Assembly: GCA_964613665.1 (NCBI GenBank)
Contig: CAZTIG010000016.1
Span: forward strand, 1-64,000
Source of the DNA: CAZQFV01 sp964613665
GTDB taxonomy: Bacteria; Chloroflexota; Chloroflexia; DTKN01
Direction of reading: 5' to 3'
Length of the DNA: 64,000 bases
The translations under genes were made by a program, and so were the position numbers. Below, in pieces: positions 8,238 to 17,093 of this stretch. How positions within the stretch are numbered: the stretch's first letter is position 1; each line of letters opens with the position of its first letter. The notes below the pieces were generated by a model. It did no database searches, was not told where the DNA came from, and saw only the letters and a list, made by a program, of their open reading frames with translations.

Positions 8238-9326
8238 TCACCCGCCCGCGAGATACTCCTGCCGCACCACCCGGTACGCCGGCCGGTAGGCCCGCGTGTA
8301 CTCCGGAGAGTGGTGCACCGCGGGGAACCCGCGCGCCTCCATCTCCTGGAAGAAACATTGCAGTTCCTCCGCTGGCAGCCCAAGCGCCCCTTCCTGCGCC
8401 ATCCGCTCGGCGTACCGCCAGTAGCGCCGCAGCCGCACCGCGCAGCCCCTGTGCTCCCGGGACGTCCGCGCGAACGCCGCCGCCAGGAGGTCCAGGTCGC
8501 CCCCTGCCGCCACGTACGGCCGCAGGTGCACCCGCACCACCTGCCCGTCCGCCGAGATCGGCTCGACGATGGGTTCCTCCGGTCCCTCGCCCAGCCCTGC
8601 TACCTCCTGCTCCAGCCAGGCCCGGGCCGCCGGGCCGTCGGCCGCGGCGTGCTCGCTGCCGCAGGCGGCCTGGTGCAGCAGCTTGTAGAGGTCCTGGACC
8701 TGCAGCCCCGGGTAACGCCCGGCGTGCCGCGCCAGGATCTGGCACAGGGACTCCCCCTCCGGGTCCCCCCGGCCGGGAGGCCCCGCGGGCGGCTCCCAGG
8801 GAGCTGCGGCGCAGAACCTGCGCCGCAGCAGTTCCAGGTCGCGGACCTGGCCAGCCGGCAGCTCGTAGCCCGCGTGGCAGAGAAGCTGCATCGTCGGGGT
8901 GATGCAACGCACCGGATAGCCGGCGATGGCCCCCTCTCCTGCCAGGTCCTCCTGGCGGAAGAGGAGCCCCTCCGGGTTGCCCCACGCGGGAACCCCGTTG
9001 CCCGCCTGGTCCACGCGCATAGCGTGGGCATCCACCTGGCGGCCCGCGGCATCCTCCAGCACGAAAGCCGTCGGGGTCTCTGCCCCCGCCGGACCCGGCA
9101 CCCACCGGTTCTCGGGCCACAGCTCCTTCAGCTCGTAGCCCTCGCCGGCCAGGACCTGGCGCATCCGCGCGACGTCGGCCAGTCGCAGGAGCAGGTCGAG
9201 GTCCTTGTGCGGGCGCGTCTCTGCCCCGAGCAGGCTGTCGATCCCCCAACCGCCGGTGAGCCAGATGGGGATGCCCGCGGCGGAGAGGCGCTCGAGGATG
9301 CGGATGGCATCCCTGGCGCCAACCAA
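8238..9326 (-). CDS. LnuA/ANT-type nucleotidyltransferase fused to an uncharacterised C-terminal domain
   Basis: 362 aa from TTG 9326, which has AGGAGG eight bases upstream and gives the family-typical N-terminus (V-GARDAIRILERLSAAGIPIWL). In-frame ATGs at 9365 and 9431 would add residues with no similarity. Residues 1-190 are a lincosamide/aminoglycoside-type nucleotidyltransferase: GGWGIDSLLG, then HKDLDLLLRL (the two catalytic Asp) and VDAHAMRVD. Residues 200-362 form a second domain of unknown function (LYKLLHQAACG, VRVHLRPYVAAGGDL, closing YRPAYRVVRQEYL). The protein is nearly twice the length of LnuA. A resistance role is not established. A second, frameshifted copy of the N-terminal domain lies at 31657-32240. 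Confidence 0.75.
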   Translation of the reverse strand: MVGARDAIRILERLSAAGIPIWLTGGWGIDSLLGAETRPHKDLDLLLRLADVARMRQVLAGEGYELKELWPENRWVPGPAGAETPTAFVLEDAAGRQVDAHAMRVDQAGNGVPAWGNPEGLLFRQEDLAGEGAIAGYPVRCITPTMQLLCHAGYELPAGQVRDLELLRRRFCAAAPWEPPAGPPGRGDPEGESLCQILARHAGRYPGLQVQDLYKLLHQAACGSEHAAADGPAARAWLEQEVAGLGEGPEEPIVEPISADGQVVRVHLRPYVAAGGDLDLLAAAFARTSREHRGCAVRLRRYWRYAERMAQEGALGLPAEELQCFFQEMEARGFPAVHHSPEYTRAYRPAYRVVRQEYLAGG

Positions 9327-9551
9327 TTCAACCACCTCCTGGGAAAGCCGGCGGAGACGGCACATCCACCTGCCGCGCCCTGAGCGGCCGGACAACGCCT
9401 TGGGCCCGGCCTCCTGCCCCTCTCCCGGCACTGGGAGAGAGCGAGCCCCCCGCCTGAGGTACTCGAGAGCAGGACCAGTCTGAAGACGAGGCCGAGCAGG
9501 CGAGGAAGCGGGTTCTCATCCGCCCTACCCCTCTCTGGGCGCGCCCTGGGC

Positions 9552-10538
9552 TCAACGATTGGTCATCTGCAGCAGACTTGCGGGGTAGCGATCCCCTTGT
9601 ATCGTGATCTTGGACAGGGTGCTCTCAATCTCCCGCAGATCGTCGGGTGTGAGCTCGACGGCAACTGCGCCGATGTTCTCCTCCAGGCGCTCGAGCTTGC
9701 GTGAGCCCGGAATGGGCACGATCCACGGCCTCTGCGCAAGCAGCCAGGCGAGCGCGATCTGCGCCGGAGTCACGCCCTTCTTCTCACCGATCTTGGCGAT
9801 CTGATCCACCAGGGCTAGATTCGCTTTCCGCACCTCCGGCGCAAAGCGGGGGATCCTGCTGCGCAGGTCGGAAGGGTCGTATGTCGTGTTCTCGTCAACC
9901 TTACCGGTGAGAAAACCCTTGCCCAGCGGGCTGTAGGGCACAAAGCCGATTCCGAGTTCCTCGCACGTCGGCAGCACGTCCTCCTCGGGGGCTCTCCACC
10001 ACAGCGAGTATTCGCTTTGGATTGCCGTGACCGGCTGGACGACGTGGGCGCGACGGATGGTCTCCACACCTGCTTCAGAAAGCCCGAAGTGTTTGACTTT
10101 GCCTTCCTGAATCAGGTCCTTCACCGCTCCGGCCACATCTTCGATGGGTACGTCCGGGTCAACCCGGTGTTGATAGAACAGGTCGATGGCCTCTACCCGG
10201 AGGCGCTTGAGCGAGGCTTCGGCGACCTGCCTGATGTGTTCTGGACGGCTATTCAGTCCCGTCCAGCCGGGACTCCCATCAGGATTGAGGTTGAACCCGA
10301 ACTTGGTGGCGATCACCACCTGTCCGCGGAAGGGGGCGAGGGCTTCACCCACGAGCGCTTCGTTCGTGTACGGGCCATAGACCTCTGCCGTATCGAAGAA
10401 GGTGATGCCGCGCTCGACCGCTGCGCGAATCAGTGCGATCATCTCTTGCCTGTCAACCGGGGTGTCGCCGAAGCTCATGCGCATGCAACCAAGGCCGAGA
10501 GCCGAGACTTCCAGATTGCCAAGTCTACGCTTTTGCAT
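9552..10538 (-). CDS. Aldo/keto reductase
   Basis: 328 aa from ATG 10538, preceded by AAGGAGG. It is a TIM-barrel AKR with the NADPH-dependent catalytic tetrad visible: Asp and Tyr in FFDTAEVYGP, Lys in VIATKFGF, His in FYQHRVDP. The C-terminal cofactor-binding signature IVPIPGSRKLERLEENIGA is present. Its resemblance is to the YakC/AKR13 group (general aldehyde/ketone reduction in the cytosol); substrate unknown. A second AKR of exactly the same length lies at 11834-12820 on the other strand. Confidence 0.93.
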   Translation of the reverse strand: MQKRRLGNLEVSALGLGCMRMSFGDTPVDRQEMIALIRAAVERGITFFDTAEVYGPYTNEALVGEALAPFRGQVVIATKFGFNLNPDGSPGWTGLNSRPEHIRQVAEASLKRLRVEAIDLFYQHRVDPDVPIEDVAGAVKDLIQEGKVKHFGLSEAGVETIRRAHVVQPVTAIQSEYSLWWRAPEEDVLPTCEELGIGFVPYSPLGKGFLTGKVDENTTYDPSDLRSRIPRFAPEVRKANLALVDQIAKIGEKKGVTPAQIALAWLLAQRPWIVPIPGSRKLERLEENIGAVAVELTPDDLREIESTLSKITIQGDRYPASLLQMTNR

Positions 10539-10627
10539 CTTCTGACCTCCTTGGGGCCAAAAGCCGGAGCGTCCCCGGCCGGCCCTTCCGCCCTGTACGC
10601 CGCGCGGCCCGTGCCGCCTGGAAGGCG

Positions 10628-11284
10628 CTATTCGTCCCGGCGCACCTTTGTCCCGCACTCCGGGCAGAACTTGACCCCGGGGCTGAGCTTCGCCCCGCAC
10701 TCGGTGCAGTGCGCCTCGGCCGCGATCTTGGCCCCGCACTCCGGGCAGAACTTGACCTGGCCCGGCAGCGGCACGTGGCAGGCCGGGCAGGTGGCCCGCA
10801 CGCCCTCACGCCAGCTCTTCTCCTGCAGCATCTCGCGGTCCTCTTCGGCCACCTGCGAATGCGCCCAGACCTCCTCCACCGTCCGGCTGGCCTGGGCCGC
10901 GGCCATCTCCACCCCCAGGTCGGGGGCGCACTCCTTGCACAGGCCCTTTCTCTCGTTCCAGCAGCTCTTGCGGCAGACCCAGGACGAGCAGCGGGGACAC
11001 TGGACAAAGTCGGGCCGGAGCTCCTCCATGGCCCGGATGAAGGCCTCGTCGTGGGCCTTTTCCCAGGTCGCCGAGCGCGCCCGCTCGCCCATGTCGGCAG
11101 CCTGGCCGAAGATCCCTCCGAACAGGCTGCCGGCCGCGTCAAGGGCGCTGGAGACGGCGCCCATCTTGGAGGCCTGGAAGCGCGTGCGGAATCCCGAGCC
11201 GCAGCGATCGCAGTAGAACTCGAACTGAAAGCCCTGGTTCGTGCTGAGGTCGGAGTAGTTCTTTGTGAACTCGATCCTGGCCAT
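10628..11284 (-). CDS. Zinc-ribbon protein with repeated CxxC motifs
   Basis: 218 aa from ATG 11284 (GGAGG seven bases upstream). Residues 1-45 contain a first CDRCG knuckle after F-Q-FEFY. The middle has CPRCSSWVCRKSC and CKEC, and the C-terminus has three more knuckles, CPACHVPLPGQVKFCPECG, CTECG and KFCPECG, of the double-zinc-ribbon type. A short Gly-rich helical segment (AAGSLFGGIFGQ) separates the first knuckle from the rest. It is probably a cytosolic, metal-stabilised scaffold or nucleic-acid/protein-binding protein; no enzymatic motif was seen. It is transcribed from its own promoter at 11417-11445, one of four promoters in the window sharing an extended sequence. Confidence 0.75.
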   Translation of the reverse strand: MARIEFTKNYSDLSTNQGFQFEFYCDRCGSGFRTRFQASKMGAVSSALDAAGSLFGGIFGQAADMGERARSATWEKAHDEAFIRAMEELRPDFVQCPRCSSWVCRKSCWNERKGLCKECAPDLGVEMAAAQASRTVEEVWAHSQVAEEDREMLQEKSWREGVRATCPACHVPLPGQVKFCPECGAKIAAEAHCTECGAKLSPGVKFCPECGTKVRRDE

Positions 11285-11416
11285 GGGACACCTCCGCATG
11301 CTGACAGCGAGCACCTAGCACATCACCGGCACCTTCTCCTCTCTTGCCGGTCGGAATGGCCGCCGCACGTTCTGGCACCTCTTGCCCGCACCACACGAAT
11401 GGCACTCCGCGGGGAA

Positions 11417-11445
11417 AGTATAGCACCGCCGGCCCCCCGGGTCAA
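11417..11445 (-). promoter_or_regulatory. Sigma-70-type promoter for the zinc-ribbon gene
   Basis: On the minus strand: -35 TTGACC (11440-11445), 17-bp spacer, -10 TATACT (11417-11422) preceded by TGC (extended -10). The start codon is about 130 bases downstream. The surrounding sequence is shared with the promoters at 18177, 26953 and 31583. Confidence 0.75.
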
Positions 11446-11529
11446 CAGGCCCGTCGAGGGCCGCTGGACGGGAGTGTCTCTCCCGTTCAGGCCTTTCGCC
11501 AGGCGGACCTGTGCTGCCGCCTCAGGTCG

Positions 11530-11601
11530 GAGGGCGCAGAGAGGGCAGAGTGCGCAGCGTAACCAGGAGAACTCTGCGTTCTCCGTCCGCTCTGCGCCCT
11601 C
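11530..11601. repeat. Imperfect inverted repeat (REP-like) in divergent intergenic region
   Basis: GAGGGCGCAGAG at 11530-11541 is an exact inverse complement of CTCTGCGCCCTC at 11590-11601. The intervening arms are partly complementary and made of degenerate CTCTGCG/TTCTCCG units. It lies between the minus-strand promoter at 11417 and the plus-strand promoter at 11691, so it is outside both transcripts. Apart from this repeat and the promoters, the 550-bp gap 11285-11833 shows nothing recognisable. Confidence 0.55.
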
Positions 11602-11690
11602 GCCGTGTACGGAGAGCCACCGGCCCCCATGAATCTCAGCGCCCGACAAGATCCTGAACGAAAGACGCGCTACCCAACGGACGCCGCAAA

Positions 11691-11719
11691 TTGACCCGGG
11701 CATAGCGCTATGTTACAAT
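11691..11719 (+). promoter_or_regulatory. Sigma-70-type promoter for the second aldo/keto reductase
   Basis: -35 TTGACC at 11691-11696, 17-bp spacer, -10 TACAAT at 11714-11719 with TGT directly before it (extended -10). The start codon of the reductase is 115 bases downstream. Confidence 0.8.
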
Positions 11720-11833
11720 AGACCCCACACTGTCACCGCGGCTGGCCAGCGCTGCCAGGAGGCCCCTCGCGGCGGCGATGATCGGTGCCGGCACCATTGT
11801 CGACATCGTCTTCGGAGATCGCTGAGGAGGTGC

Positions 11834-12820
11834 ATGATGCAGTACCGGGAACTGGGCCGCACAGGCTGGAGGGTCTCGTCCCTGGGCTTTGGCTCGTGGG
11901 CCATTGGCGGGACCTGGGGGCCGGTCCAGGACGTCGAGTCGCTGGCGGCGCTGCACCGGGCCGTCGAGATGGGCGTCAACTTCTTCGACACGGCCGACGT
12001 CTACGGGGACGGCCGCAGCGAACGGCTGCTGGCGCGGCTGCGCCGCGAATGCGGTGAGACCATCTACGTCGCCACCAAGGCTGGCCGGCGGTTGGATCCA
12101 CATGTGGCGGCCGGCTACAACCGGGCCAACCTGACCGCTTTTGTGGAGCGCAGCCTCAGAAACCTGGAGACCGAGGCCCTCGATCTGCTGCAGCTCCACT
12201 GCCCGCCCACGCAGGTCTACTACATGCCGGAGGTCTTCGGCGTGCTCGACGACCTGGTCCGGGCGGGCAAGGTCCGCCACTACGGCGTGAGCGTGGAGAA
12301 GGTGGAAGAGGCCCTCAAGGCCATCGAGTATCCCAACGTGCAGAGCGTGCAGATCATCTTCAACATGTTCCGGCAGCGGCCGGCCGAGCTGCTGTTCGAG
12401 CAGGCAAAGAAGCGCCAGGTGGGGATCCTGGCCCGCGTGCCGCTGGCCTCCGGGATGCTCACGGGCAAGCTGAAGCCAGGCAGCACCTTTGCCGCGGACG
12501 ACCATCGCGCGTTCAACCGCACTGGTGCAGCGTTCGATCGGGGCGAGACGTTCTCCGGCGTGGATTACGAGGTCGGCCTGCAGGCAGTCGAGGAGCTCCG
12601 GGCCATCTGCCCGGCGGGCATGAGCATGGGGCAGTTCGCCCTGCGCTGGATCCTGATGTTCGATGCCGTGACCTGCGCCATCCCCGGCGCCAAGCGCCCG
12701 TCGCAGGCGGAGGAAAACTTCTCCGCCGCCGATCGGCCGGCCCTCTCGGACGAGACGATGGCCCAGGTACGCTCCATCTACGACCGCTACATCCGCGAGT
12801 TGGTGCACCAGTACTGGTAG
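11834..12820 (+). CDS. Aldo/keto reductase
   Basis: 328 aa. Catalytic residues: Asp/Tyr in FFDTADVYGDG, Lys in YVATKAGRRL, His in LLQLHCPP. C-terminal VTCAIPGAKRPSQAEEN is the NADP-binding signature. It is typical of the YghZ/YhdN/AKR11-like reductases that act on aldehydes or small sugars; substrate unknown. The N-terminus MMQYRELGRTGWRVSSLGFG is the normal family start. GAGGAGG lies five bases before ATG 11834; the adjacent ATG at 11837 could be used instead. It is a single-gene transcript with its own promoter and converges with the small membrane protein gene at 12879. Confidence 0.94.
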   Translation: MMQYRELGRTGWRVSSLGFGSWAIGGTWGPVQDVESLAALHRAVEMGVNFFDTADVYGDGRSERLLARLRRECGETIYVATKAGRRLDPHVAAGYNRANLTAFVERSLRNLETEALDLLQLHCPPTQVYYMPEVFGVLDDLVRAGKVRHYGVSVEKVEEALKAIEYPNVQSVQIIFNMFRQRPAELLFEQAKKRQVGILARVPLASGMLTGKLKPGSTFAADDHRAFNRTGAAFDRGETFSGVDYEVGLQAVEELRAICPAGMSMGQFALRWILMFDAVTCAIPGAKRPSQAEENFSAADRPALSDETMAQVRSIYDRYIRELVHQYW

Positions 12821-12878
12821 GCCGGACTCCCTAGCCCGCGGCCGGGGCGGTTGGGGCGAACGCCAGCGGCCCCCTGTC

Positions 12879-13430
12879 CTACTGCTTCTGCAGCTCCTGC
12901 TCGATGATCCGGGCCATCTCGGCGGGGCCGATGTGGTAGCGGACCATCAGGATGCTGGCAGCCCGGTCCGTGGCGTACTGCGCAACGGCCGTCTGGTCCG
13001 GCTGCTGCCCGCGCGACAGGTACTCCTCGGCCTTTTGAAACACCCCCTCCGCCAGCAGGCTGCGGAACTCTTCCCCGATGCGGCCGGCGTCGGGAGCCGC
13101 GGCCGGCGGGTAGGCCGGCGCGGTAAAGGCCGGGGGAGCAGCCGGCTCCGGGGCAGGAGCGCCGGCCGGCAGCCCCTGCCGGGCGGCGCTCTTCCGGCCC
13201 AACCGGCCGCCCAGCCAGATGCCGAGCATACCTCCCACGACGGCGCCGACGACAAAGCTCAGGGCAAAGCCCCACAGGATCGAGGAATCCTCCGGCGTGA
13301 CGTACCGATACCCCGGCACGCCGTCCAGGGGTTGCAGGCAGGCCACGAGCAGGAAGAGCCCCCCCACGAGCAGGGCCCCGACCCAGCCTCCCACCTTTTG
13401 GTACCGTTTGACCGTCTGCGCGCCATCCAT
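12879..13430 (-). CDS. Small membrane protein with a winged-helix-like C-terminal tail
   Basis: 183 aa from ATG 13430 (GGAGAG eight bases upstream). Two transmembrane helices (about residues 17-33 and 50-75), a Pro/Ala-rich linker (90-115), then a soluble helical tail. The last 35 residues (ATDRAASILMVRYHIGPAEM then ARIIEQELQ) resemble the FtsK gamma/winged-helix core (A-S-x-LLQR-x-x-x-IG-x-x-x-A-x-x-x-x-x-xLE), but the match is by eye and partial. Function unknown. The 30-bp gap to the 14-repeat secreted protein gene upstream on the same strand suggests co-transcription. Confidence 0.55.
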   Translation of the reverse strand: MDGAQTVKRYQKVGGWVGALLVGGLFLLVACLQPLDGVPGYRYVTPEDSSILWGFALSFVVGAVVGGMLGIWLGGRLGRKSAARQGLPAGAPAPEPAAPPAFTAPAYPPAAAPDAGRIGEEFRSLLAEGVFQKAEEYLSRGQQPDQTAVAQYATDRAASILMVRYHIGPAEMARIIEQELQKQ

Positions 13431-13460
13431 GGCGCTCTCCTTTGCGTGCAGCAGCCGCGG

Positions 13461-16400
13461 CTAGCCCCCGCCGCGGAGGATCACCGGCAGGTAGATGCAA
13501 TAGCCGCTGCTGCGCAAGCGCTGGCCAAAGACCTCGATCTCGCCCTCCACCAACGGCGGGGTGTTGTCGTCGCCCAGCCAGACCACCAGGTACGCGTCGG
13601 CGGAGCTGTTGTAGGCCGCCGCGGGGAAACTGGCGCCATAGCCCGTGTCCCCGTCCGGTCCCATGTCGCTCAGGCGCACGTCGTTCGGCCCGACCTCCGC
13701 CCCGCTGGCGCCGGCGACGCGCTGGCCAAAGATCTCGGTCTCTCCCTCTACCAGCGGCGGGACGTCGTCGTCGCCGGCCCACACGACCAGGTACTCGCCC
13801 GCGGCGCTGTTGTAGGCCACCGCGGCGAAAGCGCCGGCGTAGCTCGGGTCGCCATCCGGCCCCATGTCGCTCAAGCGAAAGTCGTTGGCCCCAATCTCTG
13901 CCCCGGTAGCGGCGTCCACCCGCTGCCCGTAGACCTCGTATTCTCCCTCTACCAGCGGCGCGGCGTTGTCGTCGGCGGACCAGACCACCAGGTACTCGTT
14001 CTCGGCGCTGTTGTAGGCCACCGCGGGGAACGCAGCCTGATAGTTGGGATCGCCATCCGGCCCCGTGTCGCTCAGGCGAAAGTCGAGGCCGATCTCCGCC
14101 CCGGTGTTCCCCTCGACCCGCTGGCCGTAGATCTCTATTTCCCCGTCCACCAGGAGGCCGGCGTCGTCATCGCCGTGCCAGACAACCAGGTACTCGTTCT
14201 CCAAGGGGTTGTAGGCCACCGCGGGGAACCCGGCGCCATAGTCCGGGTCTCCGTCCGGACCCATGTCGCTCAGGCGAAAGTCGTTCGGCCCCACCTCCAG
14301 CCCGGTAGCCCCGTCCACCCGCTGGCCAAAGATCTCTCCCTCGCCCTCCACCAGCGGCGGGGTGTTGTCGTCGCTCGCCCAGACCACCAGGTACTCGTCC
14401 TCGGCGCTGTTATAGGCCACCGCGATGCCCGACTCCCCGGGGCCGTAGCTGGTATCCCCGTCCGGACCCATGTCGCTCAGGCGCAAGTCGTTCGGCCCGA
14501 CCTCCGCGCCGGTGGCGCCGTCCACGCGCTGGCAGAAGATCTCTACCTCTCCCTCTACCAGTGGCGGGACGTTGTCGTCGCCGAGCCACACGACCAGGTA
14601 CTCGTCCGCGGCGCTGTTGTAGGCCACCGCGGCGAAAGCGCCGGCGTAGCTCGGGTCGCCGTCCGGACCCATGTCGCTCAGGCGGATGTCCGGGCCGATC
14701 TCGGCCCCGCTGGCGGCGTCCACCCGCTGGCCGTAGATCTCGTACTCCCCGTTCACCAGCAGGCCGGCGTTGTTGTCGCCGGTCCAAACCACCAGGTACT
14801 CGTTCTCGGCGCTGTTGTAGGCCACCGCAGCAAGCCACAGGGGCCCGTAGGCCGGGTCCCCGTCGGGCCCGGCGTTGCTCAGGCGCTGGTCCGTGCCCAT
14901 CTCGGCTCCGCTGGCCCCATCCACCCGCTGGCCAAAGACCTCGGACTCGTCGTCGACCAGGGGCGGGGTGTCGTCGTCACCCTGCCAGGCCGCCAGGTAC
15001 TGGCCATTGGCGCTGTTGTAGGCCACGGCCAGTGCCATGACGTCGTAGCGGTTGTCTCCGTCGGGGCCCATGTCGCTGAGGCGGAAGTCGTTGGCTCCGA
15101 CCTCCGCTCCCGTAGCGCCGTTCACCCGCTGGCCGTAGGCCTCGAACTCCTCGTCCACCAGCGGCGCTTGCTTGTCGTCGCCTATCCACACGACCAGGTA
15201 CTCGTCGTCGGCGCCGTTATAGACCACGGCGGGGTCCTGGGTACCGTAGGTCGGGCTCCCATCCGGGCCCAAGTCGCTCAGGCGGAAGTCGTTGGCCCCG
15301 ACCTCGGTCCTGCTTCCGGCATCTACCCGTTGGCCAAACACCTCGAGCTCTCCGTCCACCAGCGGCGCGGTGTTGTCGTCGCCCGTCCAGACCACCAGGT
15401 ACTCGTTGGCCAGGGGGTTGTAGGCCACGGCAGGGTAGCCGCCATCATAGGCTGGATCGCCGTCCGGCCCCATGTCGCTCAGGCGAACGTCGTCGCCGAT
15501 TTCGGCCCCGCTGGCGCCGTCCACCCACTGGGCGTAGGTCTCGAACTCCTCGTCCACCAGCGGCGCGGTGCTGTCGTCGCCGTACCAGACCACCAGGTAC
15601 TCGTTCTGGGCGCTGTTGTAGGCCGCCACCGGGAGAAAGGCATCGTAGTTGGGGTTCCCGTCCGGGCCCATGTCGCTCAGGCGAAAGTCGTCGGCCCCGA
15701 CCTCGGCCCCGCTGGCGCCGTCCACCCGCTGGCCGTAGATCTCCAACTCCTGGGTCACCAAGGGTGGGGTGTTGTCGTCGGCGTACCAGACCACCAGGTA
15801 CTCGTTCTCGTTGCTGTTGTAGGCCACGGCCGGGCCCAGGGCATCGTAGTTGGGACTGCCGTCAAAGCCCATGTTGCTCAGGCGCAGGTCGGGGCCGATC
15901 TCGGCCCCGGTGTTGCCCTCGACCCGCTGGCCGTAGATCTCCCACTCCTCGTCCACCAGCGCACCAGTGTTGTCATCGCCGCACCAGACCACCAGGTACT
16001 CGTTCTCGGTGCTGTTATAGGCCACGGCCGGGCTGCGGGCATCATAGGCCGGGTCCCCGTCCGGGCCCATGTCGCTCAGGCGCAGGTCGGGGCCGAGCTC
16101 GGCGCCGGTGGCCGCGTCCACCCGCTGGCCGTAGACCTCGTACTCGCCGTCCGCCAGGCCAGCCACATCGTCGTCGCCGTACCAGACCACCAGGTACTCG
16201 TTGTCGGCGCTGTTGTAGGCCACGGCGGGTCCGGCGGCGTCATAGGTGTTGTCCTGCCCCATGTCGCTGAGGCGAAAGTCGTTGGCGCCAATCTCCATGG
16301 GGCTCAGGGCCGCTCTGATGGCCTGGTCGGGGGTCAGGCGGGCGCGGTTGCCCGGCGCCGCCGGGGCTGTCCCACCAGCCGACCCTCCCAGGGCCGCCGG

Positions 16401-16472
16401 CGCGGCCAGCGAGCTCAGCATGATCGACAGAGCCGCTCCATACAGGATGGGGTGGATCCAGGTGTGCCTCAT
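13461..16472 (-). CDS. Secreted protein of fourteen ~65-residue repeats, ending YLPVILRGGG
   Basis: 1003 aa. The signal peptide is about residues 1-30. After a short linker (LTPDQAIRAALSPMEIGAND) the protein is almost wholly built from fourteen copies of a unit with the consensus AVAYNS-x-x-NEYLVVW, GDDN-x-x-PLV-x-GE, EIYGQRVD-x-(A/G)TGAE(I/V)G, then DFRLSDMGPDGDPxY. Each repeat is about 65 residues (about 195 bp). The alternating beta pattern and Asp-rich turns suggest one or two beta-propellers or a stacked beta solenoid; the GDDN and DMGPDGD loops could bind calcium (inference). It ends with the Chloroflexota-type YLPVILRGGG. No catalytic motif was seen. Probable extracellular adhesin or matrix protein. 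RBS GGAGGA. Confidence 0.8.
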   Translation of the reverse strand: MRHTWIHPILYGAALSIMLSSLAAPAALGGSAGGTAPAAPGNRARLTPDQAIRAALSPMEIGANDFRLSDMGQDNTYDAAGPAVAYNSADNEYLVVWYGDDDVAGLADGEYEVYGQRVDAATGAELGPDLRLSDMGPDGDPAYDARSPAVAYNSTENEYLVVWCGDDNTGALVDEEWEIYGQRVEGNTGAEIGPDLRLSNMGFDGSPNYDALGPAVAYNSNENEYLVVWYADDNTPPLVTQELEIYGQRVDGASGAEVGADDFRLSDMGPDGNPNYDAFLPVAAYNSAQNEYLVVWYGDDSTAPLVDEEFETYAQWVDGASGAEIGDDVRLSDMGPDGDPAYDGGYPAVAYNPLANEYLVVWTGDDNTAPLVDGELEVFGQRVDAGSRTEVGANDFRLSDLGPDGSPTYGTQDPAVVYNGADDEYLVVWIGDDKQAPLVDEEFEAYGQRVNGATGAEVGANDFRLSDMGPDGDNRYDVMALAVAYNSANGQYLAAWQGDDDTPPLVDDESEVFGQRVDGASGAEMGTDQRLSNAGPDGDPAYGPLWLAAVAYNSAENEYLVVWTGDNNAGLLVNGEYEIYGQRVDAASGAEIGPDIRLSDMGPDGDPSYAGAFAAVAYNSAADEYLVVWLGDDNVPPLVEGEVEIFCQRVDGATGAEVGPNDLRLSDMGPDGDTSYGPGESGIAVAYNSAEDEYLVVWASDDNTPPLVEGEGEIFGQRVDGATGLEVGPNDFRLSDMGPDGDPDYGAGFPAVAYNPLENEYLVVWHGDDDAGLLVDGEIEIYGQRVEGNTGAEIGLDFRLSDTGPDGDPNYQAAFPAVAYNSAENEYLVVWSADDNAAPLVEGEYEVYGQRVDAATGAEIGANDFRLSDMGPDGDPSYAGAFAAVAYNSAAGEYLVVWAGDDDVPPLVEGETEIFGQRVAGASGAEVGPNDVRLSDMGPDGDTGYGASFPAAAYNSSADAYLVVWLGDDNTPPLVEGEIEVFGQRLRSSGYCIYLPVILRGGG

Positions 16473-16606
16473 AGCGTCCTCCTCCCGGCAGAAATCCGAG
16501 AAAGCGCGGACCGGCCAGCCGCCGTGACCGCGCCGCCGGAAGCGGCTTGCCCGCCCCGGTACCCCCTTTGGACCTGGCGAGACGGGCGGGGAACCCGGCA
16601 GCTGCT

Positions 16607-16635
16607 ATCGTACCACAACGGCGCGGCCGGCGCAA
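16607..16635 (-). promoter_or_regulatory. Promoter for the fourteen-repeat secreted protein
   Basis: Minus strand: -35 TTGCGC (16630-16635), 17-bp spacer, -10 TACGAT (16607-16612) preceded by TGG. It leaves a leader of about 130 bases before ATG 16472. Confidence 0.6.
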
Positions 16636-17093
16636 GAGGCTCGAGCTGATATCAACTCATAGATCCCGCACATCCCCTTACGGCGGCCCCCCAGGCCGGC
16701 CGCGGACGACTGACAGTCTCGCCCCGCAGCAACCGCTTCCCGCTCTCCCGACCGGCAGTCCAGGCCGCCATTCGTGCCAGCAGGAGCTCTGCGTACATGT
16801 CAGGTGTGGGACGACTGGATGCATGTCCGTGGGCGGATCGTACGCAGGCGCGCCCAGCGTAAGCAGCAAAGTGGTCGAGGTGGGAAAAGTCCGTCCGCCG
16901 TAGGCAATAGGCGGGTACTTCCTGTCCCCCCGCCATCTTTCCGCAGAGGTCGGCCTCGCACGTGGGGGAACTGGATCCGTCATGGCAGGTCCCTCTCGGC
17001 CTCTCCTGCCGCAGGTCGACCGGGCAGACATCATGGGCCGCCCGCCCTGTTCCGTGACACTACCGCGGCATACTGCCGCCCAAGGTGGCCGGG
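16636..17093. other. Intergenic stretch without a recognisable gene
   Basis: About 460 bp between the promoter at 16607 and the LuxR-type remnant. Open frames on both strands are short or have no domain-like composition. Given the remnant immediately after it, part of this stretch may be decayed coding sequence of the same regulator, but I could not recognise any of it. Confidence 0.4.

Noticed and set aside
12933..16649. Very long open frame (1238 codons) on the plus strand opposite the fourteen-repeat protein
   Set aside because: It is antisense to a repetitive GC-rich gene with a clear signal peptide, ribosome-binding site and promoter. The antisense product mirrors the repeats and has no domain-like composition.
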